This document shows positions 11,696-23,762 of a DNA stretch of 64,000 nucleotides, piece by piece; position 1 is the stretch's first letter; each line of letters opens with the position of its first letter. The stretch lies in NCBI GenBank assembly GCA_003993805.1, contig RSEF01000019.1, positions 2,245,766-2,309,765 of the forward strand, given 5' to 3'. A model generated the notes under the pieces. It worked only from the letters and a program-made list of their open reading frames with translations, had not been told where the DNA came from and ran no database searches. The stretch is from Himantopus leucocephalus. Its lineage: Eukaryota; Chordata; Aves; Charadriiformes; Recurvirostridae. A program made the translations under genes and the position numbers.

Positions 11696-14600
11696 GTAAA
11701 CTGATGTCTTTTTGTATGGGAAGTCCCAAACTGGCCACGCTACCTCCAGTGCTCAAGTATGCGCAGAAACAGCTCTGGGATTCGCATCTGCAGCCCTTGA
11801 GCAGCTCCAGCTGTGCTGCACTAATTCATCACCCGCCGGCGGGTGTCAGTAGCTCCTGGAATAAAGCAGAAGTCGGAGAACTTTCTCGGCTGGTTCCCCT
11901 TTGACAGATTTCAAGCATTCACTCTTCTCTCATCTGGCTATTTGTAAGGGGTTCACACGTCTATAGCCGCTCCGTTAGAGCTTGTCTTCACTGCTGGAAA
12001 GCTTCATTAGTTCAGGACAGCTAGTGCATATCTACTGTTCAGAGGTAAAACCAGAGTGTAAGACAAGCCACGTTAGTCATACCGTGAGGGAAACTCATTA
12101 GAGTCAAGCTCAGCTGCAGACTTAGGCTGACTTTATCTTCCTGGTGTCTTTACCTCAGGGTAGCACAAGCCTTTGTTACACAGGGGAAAAAAAAAGGTGG
12201 TGATTTTTTTGCAAGAGGCTAAAGGAATCCTCTTATGGATTGTTTTTAGGACAGACCAAAATACCCAAGGGGTTTGGGGGATACCTGGAGGAAGAGGGAA
12301 GGGGAAGATGCCCCCAGGCAGCACCAACAGCGTGAAATGCTATTAATGCACCAACTCCCCTCTCTCATCACGAGCCCTTTCCTTGGGAAACTCCAGAAGG
12401 GCCCAAATCCAGCATGTGATAGGAAAAAACTACTTACAATAAGGCTGGGACAGGTCTTTCTCAGGTTTACAGGTTCATTCTTGCAGCTTGTATACAACCA
12501 GGATTATGTACGTTACAAGATCACAACAGACGCCATCTGGGATTTTCCTACGCTTTCAGTGATTTCAGGTTCCTTCACTTTTTTGAGCACCAAACCAGAG
12601 ATGCTGGAAAGACAGCAGGTGTTTCTGCAAATGGCAACCATTCCTCTGGAAGGGGAAAGAAATCGGCCTTTTGCAGGCCTGAGTGAAAAATGGAAAGTCC
12701 CCGAATCCGCCATCCTTCTGGAAACCTCAAGCCTCAAAATACACTTTACCACTGATCTATTCTAATTCCACGAACAACACACTGAGCCGAGGCTTAGACC
12801 TTGGGCAAATTCGCCTTTTGGCTCAAACAGCAAAGATCTTTAGCTGAAAATGCCCGCTGCTGACAGGCTGCGCGATGGCCGCGTCCCAAGCACTGCTGGC
12901 ATAGCCCTGGTGGAAAAAATAAAATACATTTCATTCCCCAATGGTCATGCTGTAATGGCATGAAATTAGAAACTCTAATCAATAGCGCTTTACACAGCAT
13001 GACTCTCATGTCAAAAGAGCCCGTGGTTTAAAAAAGAAGAGTCACAAATAAATATGAAAATCAAGGCTGTGAAGCGTCAGTAATGAAGTATAATTCTGTC
13101 GAGCAATCCCAGCCAGTGATTCTCTTCACAAAACCTTCACTCACCAAATCCTTCCTTTTCCACACCTCTCTGAACTTCCATCTCCAAATAATTTTCATGT
13201 ATTTATTTGCCCTTTGCACGTGAAATGTCACCGATCTGAGCGTGAGTGACGAGGCTGGGAAGGGAAAGGCTCCGTCGCAGCCCTTGCTCTGCCTCTGGTT
13301 ATTTTTGAATACCTTCACCTCTCTGTTGCTTCATCGCTGGGCTTTGGAAAAGGCATCTCCGCCTGCGTCTGTTCACCTTGCTGGGGTACACCGTGAGACC
13401 GATGAAACAACCTTCTTCTAAGACGTACCTCTCACATTCCTACAAAATGTACAGCAAATGCAGATCATTATCATTATACCAATAACAGAAGTCATAGTTA
13501 TCCTATTTATATCAAGGATTAAATGCAGCCGTGGTAAGACCCTTATTTTTTTGCTTGCACAGCTGACACTTTGCCAGAAAAAAACACCGGAGAGGTAAAG
13601 TATTCAAAAATAATAAGCAGACCCCCAAAGGGCGTGAAGAACTGACAGCTACAGGGCTCTCAGTCTGTCATACAAGTCTTTCGGGAGCTGGCGGCGTTTT
13701 GTTCAGGGACAGGGTTTGGGTTTTTTCCAGCACTTGTTTTAAAACTCCTCTTGCCATGCACTGCTAACATTAGCACAGCTTGGCAGGTGGAGAAGAAGTG
13801 CCCTGAAAATAGCAAATTCTTGGAGTGTAGATTTTGTTAATTAGACCCTCTTCCTGCACACAGCCCCGGCTCTCCGCACAGCTCCTGTGGCACAGACGCA
13901 GCGAGCGACCGACTGTTGGATGTTTGCAGGAGGAGAACAGATAACAGCTGCCTGACTTCGAGACATATAAATGAAAGTCCTCCAGAAAGACGTGCTTAGT
14001 CCAAAGACACAAAAGTCAGAGGGGAAAAAAACTTGCACGGCCTCCAGTGAAGGCCTCAGTCTTTGTGAGGGGTGTCCCCGGCAGCTTCTGGGTCCTTTAC
14101 CTAATTTTGCCACTGAATCTCATTGCTTTGGTTAATTGAGTTACCTGCAGCCTTGCCTTTAGCATAGAAATGTATGCTCTTCACTTGAGCTAATACTACT
14201 TGAAATCTCCGGGAGGACAAAGCAACTGAGGTTTGCACACCGAGTCCATGGCCTGATGGGGCTTTACGTGGGTCAGGGAACTGAAGAACGGCGTCTGTTG
14301 GGTGGGCAACGCAGGCTCGGCTGCAGTCAGCTTAGCGACATGGTCCTACGCTGGAGCTGCTCCACTAGACTGTTTTTCAAACGTAGGGAGACCTCTCGGA
14401 GAGCCTTACTTCAAAGGCAATGCCCTTCTTGCCTCGCTTGACAGAAGGCTGCACAGGAGGAAGGGTTTTGTAGCAGCTCCTCCGTGGCTCTGCGCAGAAA
14501 CCGAAGCCTGGATGGAATCAGTGAGAACAAAAGCCCAAGGAACAACCCTCCCCGCCAGACGTGCCGAGTGTCTAAAGAGAGAGAGGGGTTTTGGGAAGGG

Positions 14601-15564
14601 CCTGCCCGCTCCTGCTTCGTGCTGCTGAGGTGAGCCCCCAAAACACCTCCTGACGCAGGTGCCCACGGCCCCCATCAGAGGGGGGACTCTGGGGGTCAGG
14701 CCCTGCGGTCAGTTCCCACAACGCTGCTTTAGCTCGCTCACTCTCCAAAGAACAGTTGCCTCCACTTCAGAGCAGTCACTTACATCATGCCACGTCTGAA
14801 AAGTGGGATAGAAGCCAAAAAATATGTCTCTCTCAAGCTCTCAATAAAACCAGTGACTTGTGCAATACATGCAAAGCTTTAACTTCAGGAACTCCGAGTC
14901 ACCAAGCATCTGTTAATCAGCAACGCGCCAGTCCCCGGGGACTGCGGAGATGTTAAAAGGTTATCCTTCTCTCCCGCACATTACGCTGCTGAGCTCCATT
15001 ACACATAACCGGAGGATGATTTTATGTGTGGCAAAGAGTTTTTGATTCTCCGGATTTTATTTTAGATGTGGAAACCCAGCTGCTGAATGCTGCTTTTCAG
15101 GTTAAACAAAACTTGCAGCCAACACTCATTCTCTCCCTATTAATGAAGATAATCTTGCCCTGCCATTGACTTTTATCCAGAAATAGCAGGAGAGGGAATT
15201 TCAAATCCTTTCAGGTTTGCAAAATGTTATCTCACACTATTCCTTTAATCTCCCGATGCTGAAAGATGGATCTTTTTCTCTTATGGCTGGATATACTTCT
15301 ATACTTCAGCAGCAAACCATGAAAGGGAATCAGGCTTAAGGAAAAAAAAAAAAAGAATTTGCAGTGTTAACATTTACCTGGGCTTGTTTGGACTTTCCCA
15401 GCATTGAATTCCAACCAGACTGAACGTTATACAGAAAAGACAAACAAAATAACAAGTTTTGCATACAAAGGAGGGCTGCTGGGCAAAGGAAGAGACTGTG
15501 CTCTTCTCTGTGGCAGTGGTGGAGAGGACAAGAACTTGGAGAGCTCGAGAGAGCAGGGAGAGGA
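11696..15564. other. Unassigned DNA, no gene recognised
   Basis: Nearly 4 kb without a recognised gene or transposon. The largest frame is 163 codons on the plus strand (12274-12765). It is not recognised and is opposed by a 79-codon frame. A GC-richer part lies at 14230-14720 with frames open on both strands. A13 tract at 15342-15354. Confidence 0.55.
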
Positions 15565-15836
15565 GTAGGTTGGATGGGGGAAAAGCTTCCCACAGTTCAC
15601 CAGTACTGAGTGTTGGGATACACTGTGGGGTCTCAAGTGTCTGAGTTTTAAGAATATATTGAGCAAACATCACAGGGCTGAAGCTGATTCTTCCCTGAAN
15701 GGTAGGTTGGATGGGGGTAAAGCTTCCCACAGTTCACCAGTACTGAGCGTTGGGATACACTGTGGGGTCTCAAGCGTCCGAGTTTTAAGAACATATTGAG
15801 CAAACATCACAGGGCTGAAGCTGATTCTTCCCTGAA
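15565..15836 (+). repeat. 135-bp direct duplication separated by a single N
   Basis: Copy 1 is 15565-15699 and copy 2 is 15702-15836. An N sits at 15700, exactly at the junction. Both begin GTAGGTTGGATGGGGG and end CTGATTCTTCCCTGAA. They differ at about five positions, four of them T/C. Tandem copies with an unresolved base at the join are the usual mark of two overlapping contig ends (possibly two haplotypes) that were not merged, although a true tandem duplication is possible. No coding meaning is visible. Confidence 0.9.
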
Positions 15837-16059
15837 GGAAGAAGATGGCTGGAAAATCTCCTGAGGTCCCATTCACTTTTTGGTTTCTAGAAAAGCACAC
15901 AGATAAACTGCATAGCTACAGTAAAAGGCAGCACATTCCCTGAGCAATTCCTCCTCCTGAATTGCAGTGAAGGCACAATTCATAGCCTGCTTTTTCATTT
16001 CCATGAATCTTAATTGTTCACATAATAATCGCAGAAGTATTTAATAATACAAAGCATAT
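15837..16059. other. Unassigned spacer
   Basis: Short AT-rich stretch between the duplication and the palindromic relic. Nothing recognised. Confidence 0.6.
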
Positions 16060-16146
16060 GGGCCAGATGTTCAACTGGTGTAAATCAATAGCACTCGGGA
16101 AGCTTCAGTGGTGCTGTGCTGGCGTAGTCATTTGAAGATCTGGTGC
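16060..16146. mobile_element. Palindromic amniote repeat relic (MITE-like)
   Basis: The element is 87 bp long. The left arm begins GGGCCAGATGTTCAACTGG and continues TGTAAATCAATAGCAC. The centre is GCTTCAGTGG. The right arm reads GTGCTGTGCTGGCGTAGTC and ends GAAGATCTGGTGC. The two arms are imperfect reverse complements (roughly two thirds of about 35 paired positions). This is the shape of a short inverted-repeat element widespread in sauropsid genomes, whose intact form runs from 'ggccagatc' to 'gatctggcc'. I name it by shape only. It has no coding capacity and would have depended on another element's transposase. Confidence 0.65.
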
Positions 16147-16265
16147 TGCATTTTTAAGGTGGCTCTCAGGATTTTAGTACCTTCTTACGGCGTCCACTAA
16201 AATCAAGTCACAGAATTCACTGCCCACGTACAAATAGCCACCCCCCACCAAATGCTCAGAATCTA

Positions 16266-16332
16266 TGATCAAAAACCCGAAGCTCAAAAAAGATTGACTT
16301 AAGGTCACTGAAAGAACACTGATTTGGCCTCT
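16266..16332 (-). mobile_element. MIR/CORE-SINE-like relic, minus orientation
   Basis: GAAGCTCAAAAAAGATTGAC followed by TTAAGGTCACTGAAAGAAC follows the complement of the MIR core, usually 'gaggctcagagaggttaa...cttgcccaaggtcac'. Only about 65 bases are recognisable and no ends are visible. It lies 120 bp from another old repeat, so this patch may be generally slow to decay. Confidence 0.42.
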
Positions 16333-17640
16333 GCTGGCCATCATCACAACGTTTTACCGTGGCCACGTATTTTTCCAACTGACCTTACCCTAACTCAGGT
16401 AGTGACAGACAGCACTCACTTGACCAGATGTCCATCCAATGCCTCGGTTTAGTCTCATCAGCTAGTGTGTGAGCTCTGCTTTATTTGCTTCCCTCTATTA
16501 AAAAAAAAAAAAGAAAAAGCTTTTAATTCACTTCCTCCTGGGAGTTTCTGTGATGCTCATTGATCCACTCCACAAGTACTTCGCAAACACTAATGGATCT
16601 AGTGAAACTCTCCACTAATCTCCTCCTGAAACTTGGCACCAAACTGCTCACTTCTGACGGTTTCTCCTTTTACAGTTGTTTTTCTTTGCTACCTGTTTCA
16701 GAGTCACTCCAGGGCTCATTAATTGTTCATCCCTTGTCCCTTGAAAATTTTCCTTTTAATCTTTCCAGTAACATGTTGGAAACTGATGTGAAATAGACTT
16801 CAATTTGCGGTCTTTCACACCTGCAAAGATACTATTTGAACTGATTGCAGCGTTACCAGTTGCACATAGATATACGTAATTGAACTGAAAAGCTTTGCAA
16901 GACATGTATTCATTGGACTTCTGATCTCATTTGTTAGAGAGCCTGAGGGAACGGGCAATTTCAACTCCTCAATTTATGAAAACTGGTCATAGTTACTTAA
17001 ATGGAATAAAATAAATCCTGGGGCATGTGTCCCTTCTGGAAACCAGGTTGACAATTGTGCCCAGAAGAGAATTAAATTGCTTAGCGATAGTACTGTACCG
17101 AGTGAAAAAATATATATAGCAGAAAGTCAAGGTACAGTTTTTCGTGGAGGTTCCCAGGTTAATTCTGCTAATGTGACTCCCTGGTTGGGATTCTTGCAGA
17201 TTTCAGTAAGTTGTATGGAGACTATGCAAATAAGGCAGTCTGCCGTTGTTGAAAATAACCTGCCCTTGTTACCCTTGGGCTACTTATATCTAGGGCTAGG
17301 CTTCGACCTACTCTGCTTCCATAACCGGGGCTAGATTTTCACCTCTCATTAACAGCTGGATTTTCAGAAGACCCGCAGACCAGCACGGCCAGGGTCTTTT
17401 GGCAGCACAGTGCTGAAATTTCACTGACCACCTGACCCCAGCCGTAAGCCCTCAAAATGCTGGTCCTGAAGCTGATTAGTAAATCTCCTTTCTTTTCTTC
17501 CACATAACAAACAACTTATGATTTTTTTTCTTTTCTTTGGGCTTTTTTTTTTTTTCATTTGGGTAGAAATTGCAGTATCTGGAAATCAAAGTAGCTGCCT
17601 CAAACAAACTCAAACACTCAAACAACTAGTGTTAAAGTTG
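16333..17640. other. Unassigned DNA, no gene recognised
   Basis: AT-rich sequence with an A-rich tract at 16500-16517 and T-rich tracts at about 17522-17555. Frames are at most 85 codons and unrecognised. Confidence 0.6.
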
Positions 17641-18360
17641 AGGTCCATATTGCTCATGGCTCCCTGTGGACCACAAGTTCAACCTGGCGTCCTGTGATAA
17701 TACGGAAAGGGCTGAGGAACTGGGACATTGCACCATGCGGGATACTGCAGCAAGAATTCAAGCTGAGAAGCCCTGTGGACTGACTTGGCTCACTCGATGT
17801 GCTGAGCGGGCCTTCAATTAGGGTCCTGAGAGGAGCATGAACCTCCTTCAAGGACAGTCACCATCACGCTGTGAAAGTACAGCTTCCTACACCTCTTTGC
17901 TAATGCCCGTCTTTGAGGATTTTAAGCTAGGCACCCTCTGAGGTCAAGGAGATATGTTGGTACAAAGTTTTTTCGAATACCGCTATCAAAGACAAGCAGA
18001 TTGAGGTCCTCAACCGTTCATGGTTAAGAAGGTACCTGCCAGTTCAGATCAAGCCCTTACAGCTGCCCAAGCAGCTTAACAACAGAGAAGGATTCTTCTC
18101 TTGGTGACAGCGTCCATCTGGGGTGACACTTGTCCCTCTGGAGTAGATTTGTGCACCTCTTGCACGAGAGTTGAAGATGGCCTAAAATACTACTGAGTTC
18201 TCTGCCTCTTGCCCCCGGGACACAGACACCTTTACTGCCGAGCCCAAACCTTTCAGAACAGAGTGTAGTTTATCTCAGTAGGTCTAATTCTGAGTTGTAG
18301 CTAGAAACAGCCTAATCTTTAAAGACCGTCATCTTTTTTGACCTTCAAGGAGGTTACCTG
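17641..18360. other. Unidentified higher-complexity stretch, possibly an unnamed old repeat
   Basis: About 700 bases of even composition with few open frames that read unlike the flanking AT-rich DNA. I could not match it to CR1, an LTR or any SINE. It has no visible terminal repeats. It may be a decayed interspersed repeat or just unique DNA. Confidence 0.2.
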
Positions 18361-19525
18361 CAAAAAAAAGGTTTGTTTGCCATTCTGGCCAGTCAGTGCC
18401 TGTCCCCCTGAAGACAAAAAAGTGACACCTCTGCTCTGAGCTGGCACGCTACCAGAGCCGCTCAGTCTCCTCCTTCTCTCCCCCTGAACAGACAAGGCTG
18501 TTTAGCTACACCTGAGGAACTTGGCCTGAAAGGTGGCCAGGCCCTTCTGCCTTGTAGTCCTGCCCTCTTTTTCTGCTGGCTAGTTCTTCTCATGCAAGAA
18601 CCCCACACCCATCTAAAGCGTTCAGCGAGAAATGCCCAAAGTGACCTCCCGGAGGGGTGAGAACCTGTCCCGGCGTGTCACGCAGCGGTTGCCACAGCTA
18701 TGAATGTGCTGCTGGTGTGAGAACACTGGTGTGGATTTATAAGATTATCTTAAATCCAAGCTCTACATTTCTTAATTACCAGTATTCTTTTCCTGTACAA
18801 GAAGAATTTGCATAATTTCCCAGCAGCAAACAGCAAAATCCAAACAAAAAATGAAGAGATGCACCAATTCATCACTAAACTGCACATCCAGTTGCTGGCA
18901 TTGTTCATTTCCCTTGCATATCTAATGCAGACACCAAGGAAAAGCACACCCTCAATTTAGCTTCCGCAGACCCACGCCAGCTCGTGCTAGTTCAAGAGCC
19001 GGCCCCACATTAGCATGTTTATTCCATGAGTCCTTCATGGAGCCCGCGTAGTTTTGGCAAAGAATGCCAATTCAGACAGTGACCTTGCAGATATTTAAGC
19101 ACTGAATACTGTTGCTGTTACAGGTGGTGTTACTGGCACCAGTGAGACCGCCCGCAGCAGCGGAGGGAGCCAGGGGATACGGCGTTTTTGAAGCTGAGGC
19201 CTTACAGAGCAAAAACATTCACCGTTTGTTTTTTAATAATATGGGGATGTGTATCACGGGCGGCACATTCCTCACGCGCAGGCAGGGGAGAGGTGCGAGC
19301 GACAGGCTCCGGAGTTTAACAGGGCAGGCAACGGGATTTGCACAGGGACTCAACTGCCTTCATCACGGCTTTAACCCTCCGGCAGACTTGTGCTACAGCG
19401 CCCTGGGGTGTGCGCACACGTCCTTGCTCTGCCCGGGAGCTCCCGGGACAGCCTCAGGCTGCCGGAGGTGGTGGGCAGCCTGTGCTGTCCTCAGCCACTC
19501 TACAGCTGAGGGTGACTTTTGCAAA
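18361..19525. other. Unassigned DNA, no gene recognised
   Basis: Mixed sequence. The 139-codon plus frame at 19112-19531 ends in the CR1 start and shows no recognisable domain. No RNA gene or repeat is seen before 19526. Confidence 0.55.
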
Positions 19526-19976
19526 TCATAGAATCATAGAATGGTTTNNNNNNNNNNNNNNNNNNNNNNNNNNNNNNNNNNNNNNNNNNNNNNNNNNNNN
19601 NNNNNNNNNNNNNNNNNNNNNNNNNNNNNNNNNNNNNNNNNNNNNNNTCCCCTCTTCCAGTTTGAAGCCATTCCCCCTCATCCTATCATTATATGACCTT
19701 GTAAAAAGTCCCCCTCTGGCTTTCTTGTAGGCCCCCTTTAGGGACTGGAAAGGGGTCTAAGGTCTCCCCAGAGCCTTCTCTTCTCCAGGCTGAACACCCC
19801 CAACTCTCTCAGCCTGTCCTCCCAGCAGAGGGGCTCCAGCCCTCAGAGCATCTTTGTGGCCTCCTCTGGNAGCTGGAGGCAGCACTGCAGGCGGGGTCTC
19901 ACGAGAATGGAGCAGAAGGGCAGAATCCCCTCCCTTGACCTGCTGGCCGTGCTGCTGGGGCTGCAGCCCGGGATGT
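19526..19976 (-). mobile_element. CR1 LINE, minus orientation, interrupted by an assembly gap
   Basis: The plus strand opens with the complement of the CR1 tail, two octamers as TCATAGAATCATAGAATGG, then runs into 100 Ns. Beyond the gap the complement of CR1 continues: CCAGTTTGAAGCCATTCCCC, CCAGGCTGAACACCCCC, GGGGCTCCAGCCCTCAGAGC and CTGCTGGCCGTGCTGC. The copy therefore extends further toward the coding region than the other CR1 copies here. An N at 19870 sits where I would expect about 50 more bases of CR1, so the element may also be shortened by a misjoin. Confidence 0.93.
19548..19647. other. Assembly gap, 100 Ns
   Basis: Exactly 100 unresolved bases, the conventional placeholder for a gap of unknown length, inside the CR1 copy. 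Any open frame crossing it is not real. Confidence 0.99.
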
Positions 19977-20754
19977 ACATGTACATGGAGTGAAGTTCAC
20001 TCTAAGGTTTAAGGGGCAGTTAAGGGACTTCACACAGAAGTGTGGCTCTGCAAAATAGACTTTTACTTGAGTTGTTTTCAGAGGCTTTGGCTCCCAGCTC
20101 CTGTATTGATCTCCTCAGCTTCTAAATAACCCTCAATTCAATACAGTCATCAATGAAAATTCTGCTGCTCTAATAAATCACATGAATATTTACACTGCCT
20201 TAGTGTAAAATACATCTTTTGACTTATCAGGTGCTTTATATCCCTGTTCCCTGTCTAGTCACTTCTGTCCTTCTCTTCACCTGTTGCTGGGGGGTTGTGG
20301 GGAGCCGCTGACCCTTCCCTCAGCTCCGGTGAGCCGCAGTGAATTATCTGTGTTAAAACTCTCTTCCGTCAAGCTGCCAAATCTTTTGCATTAATCCTGA
20401 AAATTACAATTAATGAGTGCTAAGAGGATCTTTCCACCTTTGTGTATGGCTCTATTCAGTTGTAATGATCCCTGCTGCTCCGCCAGCATCTGAAGCCTCT
20501 TATGGTCATGGCTTTTGGCTCTCGAGCAGCGCAACGTGCTCAGGCAAAGGCAGAACAGCTGGTGGCAGTGGGGCTTCTTCCTTTTTTTGCTTGATATCCT
20601 GGTGTCAGGGATGGTCTACACTAAAGATGGGAGAGATCTAAGTTAATAAGAGCCCATTGGCCACCAGAACATGGGATGTCCCCTCCATGCAAAAGGTCAT
20701 GTCAACATTGCAGGAGTTGGAAGTCATTATTTAGATTTTTTGTGATCCGCTGTG
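19977..20754. other. Unassigned DNA, no gene recognised
   Basis: Mixed AT-rich sequence with one 74-codon frame (20417-20641). Nothing recognised. Confidence 0.6.
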
Positions 20755-20882
20755 GGGTGAAGGATGGGGCTGGGAATCAGACTGCTATAGGTGTACAGCT
20801 CCGCTTTGGCTGGCTAATATGACAACTTGAAATAACTTCACTGACGCTCCGGAATTCAATTTCCCAAACTGTTAATGCAGCT
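20755..20882 (+). mobile_element. MIR/CORE-SINE-like relic
   Basis: GGGGCTGGGAATCAGACTGC, then CAGCTCCGCTTTGGCTG, then ACAACTTGAAATAACTTCAC and GGAATTCAATTTCCCAAACTG, follow in order the MIR body: the 'gactgggaatcaggagacctggg' head, the 'gctctgc' part, the 'gtgaccttgagcaagtcactt' part and the 'cctcaatttccccatctg' part. Length and spacing fit. It is an old diverged copy and adjoins an AT-rich block that looks conserved. Confidence 0.55.
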
Positions 20883-20899
20883 ACAGAGACTCGGCTCCC

Positions 20900-21115
20900 C
20901 GAGGATCACCAAAAATTTAAAATTATGTTATTTTTAGTTATTATGAACCAGAATTGGGAATCTCATTGACATGCAAATACATTATCCCTAAGTGTGAATT
21001 AGGGAACTTAATCAGGTGTGGATCAATTAATACCCTGACCGTGCACAGTGAAATACTTGTAGTAATCGCTAAGATTTGAGGAGAGATCTGTTCATATTTT
21101 TAAGCACAGACTGGC
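20900..21115. other. AT-rich block with octamer motif, candidate conserved element
   Basis: ORF-free sequence containing the POU/Oct octamer ATGCAAAT (in GACATGCAAATAC, about 20970-20982), a GGTGTGGATCAATTAATACC word and long AT-rich runs without simple repetition. It lies right beside the MIR-like relic. An enhancer role is only an inference. Confidence 0.28.
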
Positions 21116-23762
21116 TGCCGTTCTCTCATGACAATCCCACCTCCGCTTCAGCTGCTGAACAGTTCAAGGAAGGGTTTCTGTTCTTGATTTTTTCCCTTGG
21201 TGTGACCAGCAAAAAACTTGATGGGTGTTTAACCTTCAAGAAGCAGTAACTAACTTATCCAGCCATTGGCAGTCGCTGGCTCTGGTTGATTCAGTACTCA
21301 GACAGAAACTAAAGTATCTCCGACAATTCAACGGTTTGCTATGTCTTGTGCTCCTACTTTCACCACCTCTTCATTGACATTTCCTCTTCAGGACTATTTA
21401 TCTAACACACAATTCTTTTTTTTTTTCCCTCTGTGCGTTCACTTGACTCTCGTCTGAGTTTATACAAGCCACTTCGCCATGAATGGAGCATTTGTGCATT
21501 TCCAGTTTTTCAGTCCCAGAAATAACCCTGCAGAAATCACTAGAATTGCACTGGGGAAAAAACCCAACAGATGTCACAGGAGAAACGAGGTTTGTTTCTT
21601 TATTTCCTTAGAGAGGAAATGTTAGATAGCTAACTGCTTCCCTGAGTTAATAATTTCCACTGTCTTCAGTGGAACCATTTCCCATTTGAACTAATACTAA
21701 ATTTAACTTGTAATTCCTAGGTTTAATCTATATATTCAGCTAGTAGTAGCTCTATGAGGTTAAGCACTTTTCTTTTCCTCTCCTCTCGCTTTTAAATGCT
21801 CTTTAAAATCAGAAGATGTAATCACAATCTGAAGATTAGAGCAGGCCAAGTATCTCCGACCCCGAGCAGACACTCTGCTGGAGAGATCTCTCTGTGTAGG
21901 TGGGTACCTACAGATGGACAGATACCTGAGCGGGACAGGGTTAACTGGATTTGCTAGGCAATTGGCAATACAGAGCTGGTCAGGAGTGCACATCCTCATA
22001 CTATGCATTCGCACAATTTCAAGCACTTAATGGACTTCTAATCTCAGCTGGGGACTAGAGCTGCTGCTGTCACATAAAACTGTAACGATTTCAAGGCAAA
22101 GGAAGACATTTCACAGTAGTTATTGCTGACATTAGAAATGTCAGCTATGTCCATACACCGCATCAGCGCTGCACACAGACACACAACTGAGCTCTGCGAG
22201 CACAAGTTATGCAGCAGTGCTGGTCCAGCGCTCTGCCAGAGCGTGAGAGCTCTCAGCTCTGCCTGCACCGGTTCCTCCCACATTGGTTTGGCTACAACCA
22301 CACTGCCGTGCGTTGAGTGATACTCACAGAACTACCTAGTCCTATTCAACCTCAAATCTCGTACAGGTAATGGAGGCTTTGGTAGGAAGAGAAAAAATGG
22401 AAGACATTCAGTGTCAGGTCAACGAACTGCGTTGGCCTGAAACTTGTGAATAACACCCTCAGATTGCCCAGCACTAATGTGATCCTGTTAGTGGAGTCGT
22501 CTGTTGGGGTCACAAACACACACTGGAAGAGCTGAATTATCACAGAGAAAAGGCCAAGTGTGGAAACAGCAGTATTCTAGGAGGTTTAATTTGCAGAGCT
22601 TTAAATACTAGATCTATATGGGAAACAGGTGGGATGGTGTGCAACCGAAATGTGTTGGATTTGGGAAGGGGCAGGAAAGAAAGCAGCAGTATCTTACAGG
22701 TACAAAGACAGGGGGGCTTGTCGCAAAGAAAACCTGTCATTATAAAATGTGTTTTGTACAAAACTTACTATGAAACAGTGATTCAGCCTTTCTTGGGTGG
22801 AGATCACAGATGTGCAGTGGCTCTCCTGAGCGCTGAAGACCAGACAAGAGCAGGACGTCGGGGAGAACACAGCATCCACCTGAAAGTGCTGGGCCCTGGG
22901 GAAGTGAGACAGAATTTGGCCAGTGGCTCCTGAATACAAATACCACCATGGCGATGGGATCCAGTGTGACCACAAGTCGGGTGTTGGATTTAACACATCC
23001 TTTGATGCGAGAGGCCCTCTCAACACAGAGCATCACTGTGCCCACTGTTTCCAAAGGGAAACAGTGCTGTCACCAGCCTTCTTTAGCTCCTGGCAGTAGT
23101 TGTTTGGGTTGTGGGTAATTCTTCCTCTGAGAGGGCAAAACTGACTCCTTCCTGTGAGTACATGGAAATGGCATTTGTGGATGGAGATGACACTGGGATG
23201 CTAATAAAATCAGCGGAGATACAGCATTTAGTAGCTGGGAGGGGAAAGAAGCATTTTTTTCAGGACACACAGGCTCCTGCTTTGATGTTCCATTCAAGCC
23301 AAAGCAAGGGCATGTTTTAAATTCCCAATAATTCGAGTTTCTTTTTAAGTTCCCAAGCCTGGCTGAGCTCTTAAAGACAAGAGATCTTGCTCCTGGGGTT
23401 GGCTTTCCTAGGCAATCGCAGCTCTGCTCAGAATACTATTTAAATACCAATTATTGTAATTCTCGGCAGAAATATTACAGGCATTCAGATTTTTTTCTTA
23501 ACAGCCAAAGGGAGACATTTCCAGCATCTATCAAACCTCTTTTATTTTAATCCACATTAAAATCTCTTTCCAGAAGGACTGAGCAGTGGAGCATAATTCA
23601 TCATTATAGTTTAAAGATTTGCCATGGCTGCTCTGTGCCAAGCCAACCTGTCTAGAGTAACCTTTTGGGGACAGGAGGGACGGCTGGAGAGAGCAAAGGG
23701 TATTGAAGCTAACAAGTAATGGAGAGTAGATAGGTGGGAAGCAGTAGAAGCAATATCCCATG
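21116..23762. other. Unassigned DNA, no gene recognised
   Basis: Mostly AT-rich unique-looking DNA with a T11 tract at about 21416-21426. Opposed frames at 22634-22933 (plus) and 22694-23054 (minus) are open on both strands and unrecognised. Confidence 0.6.

Noticed and set aside
19338..19730. 130-codon plus-strand frame
   Set aside because: It runs through the 100-N gap and into CR1 sequence.
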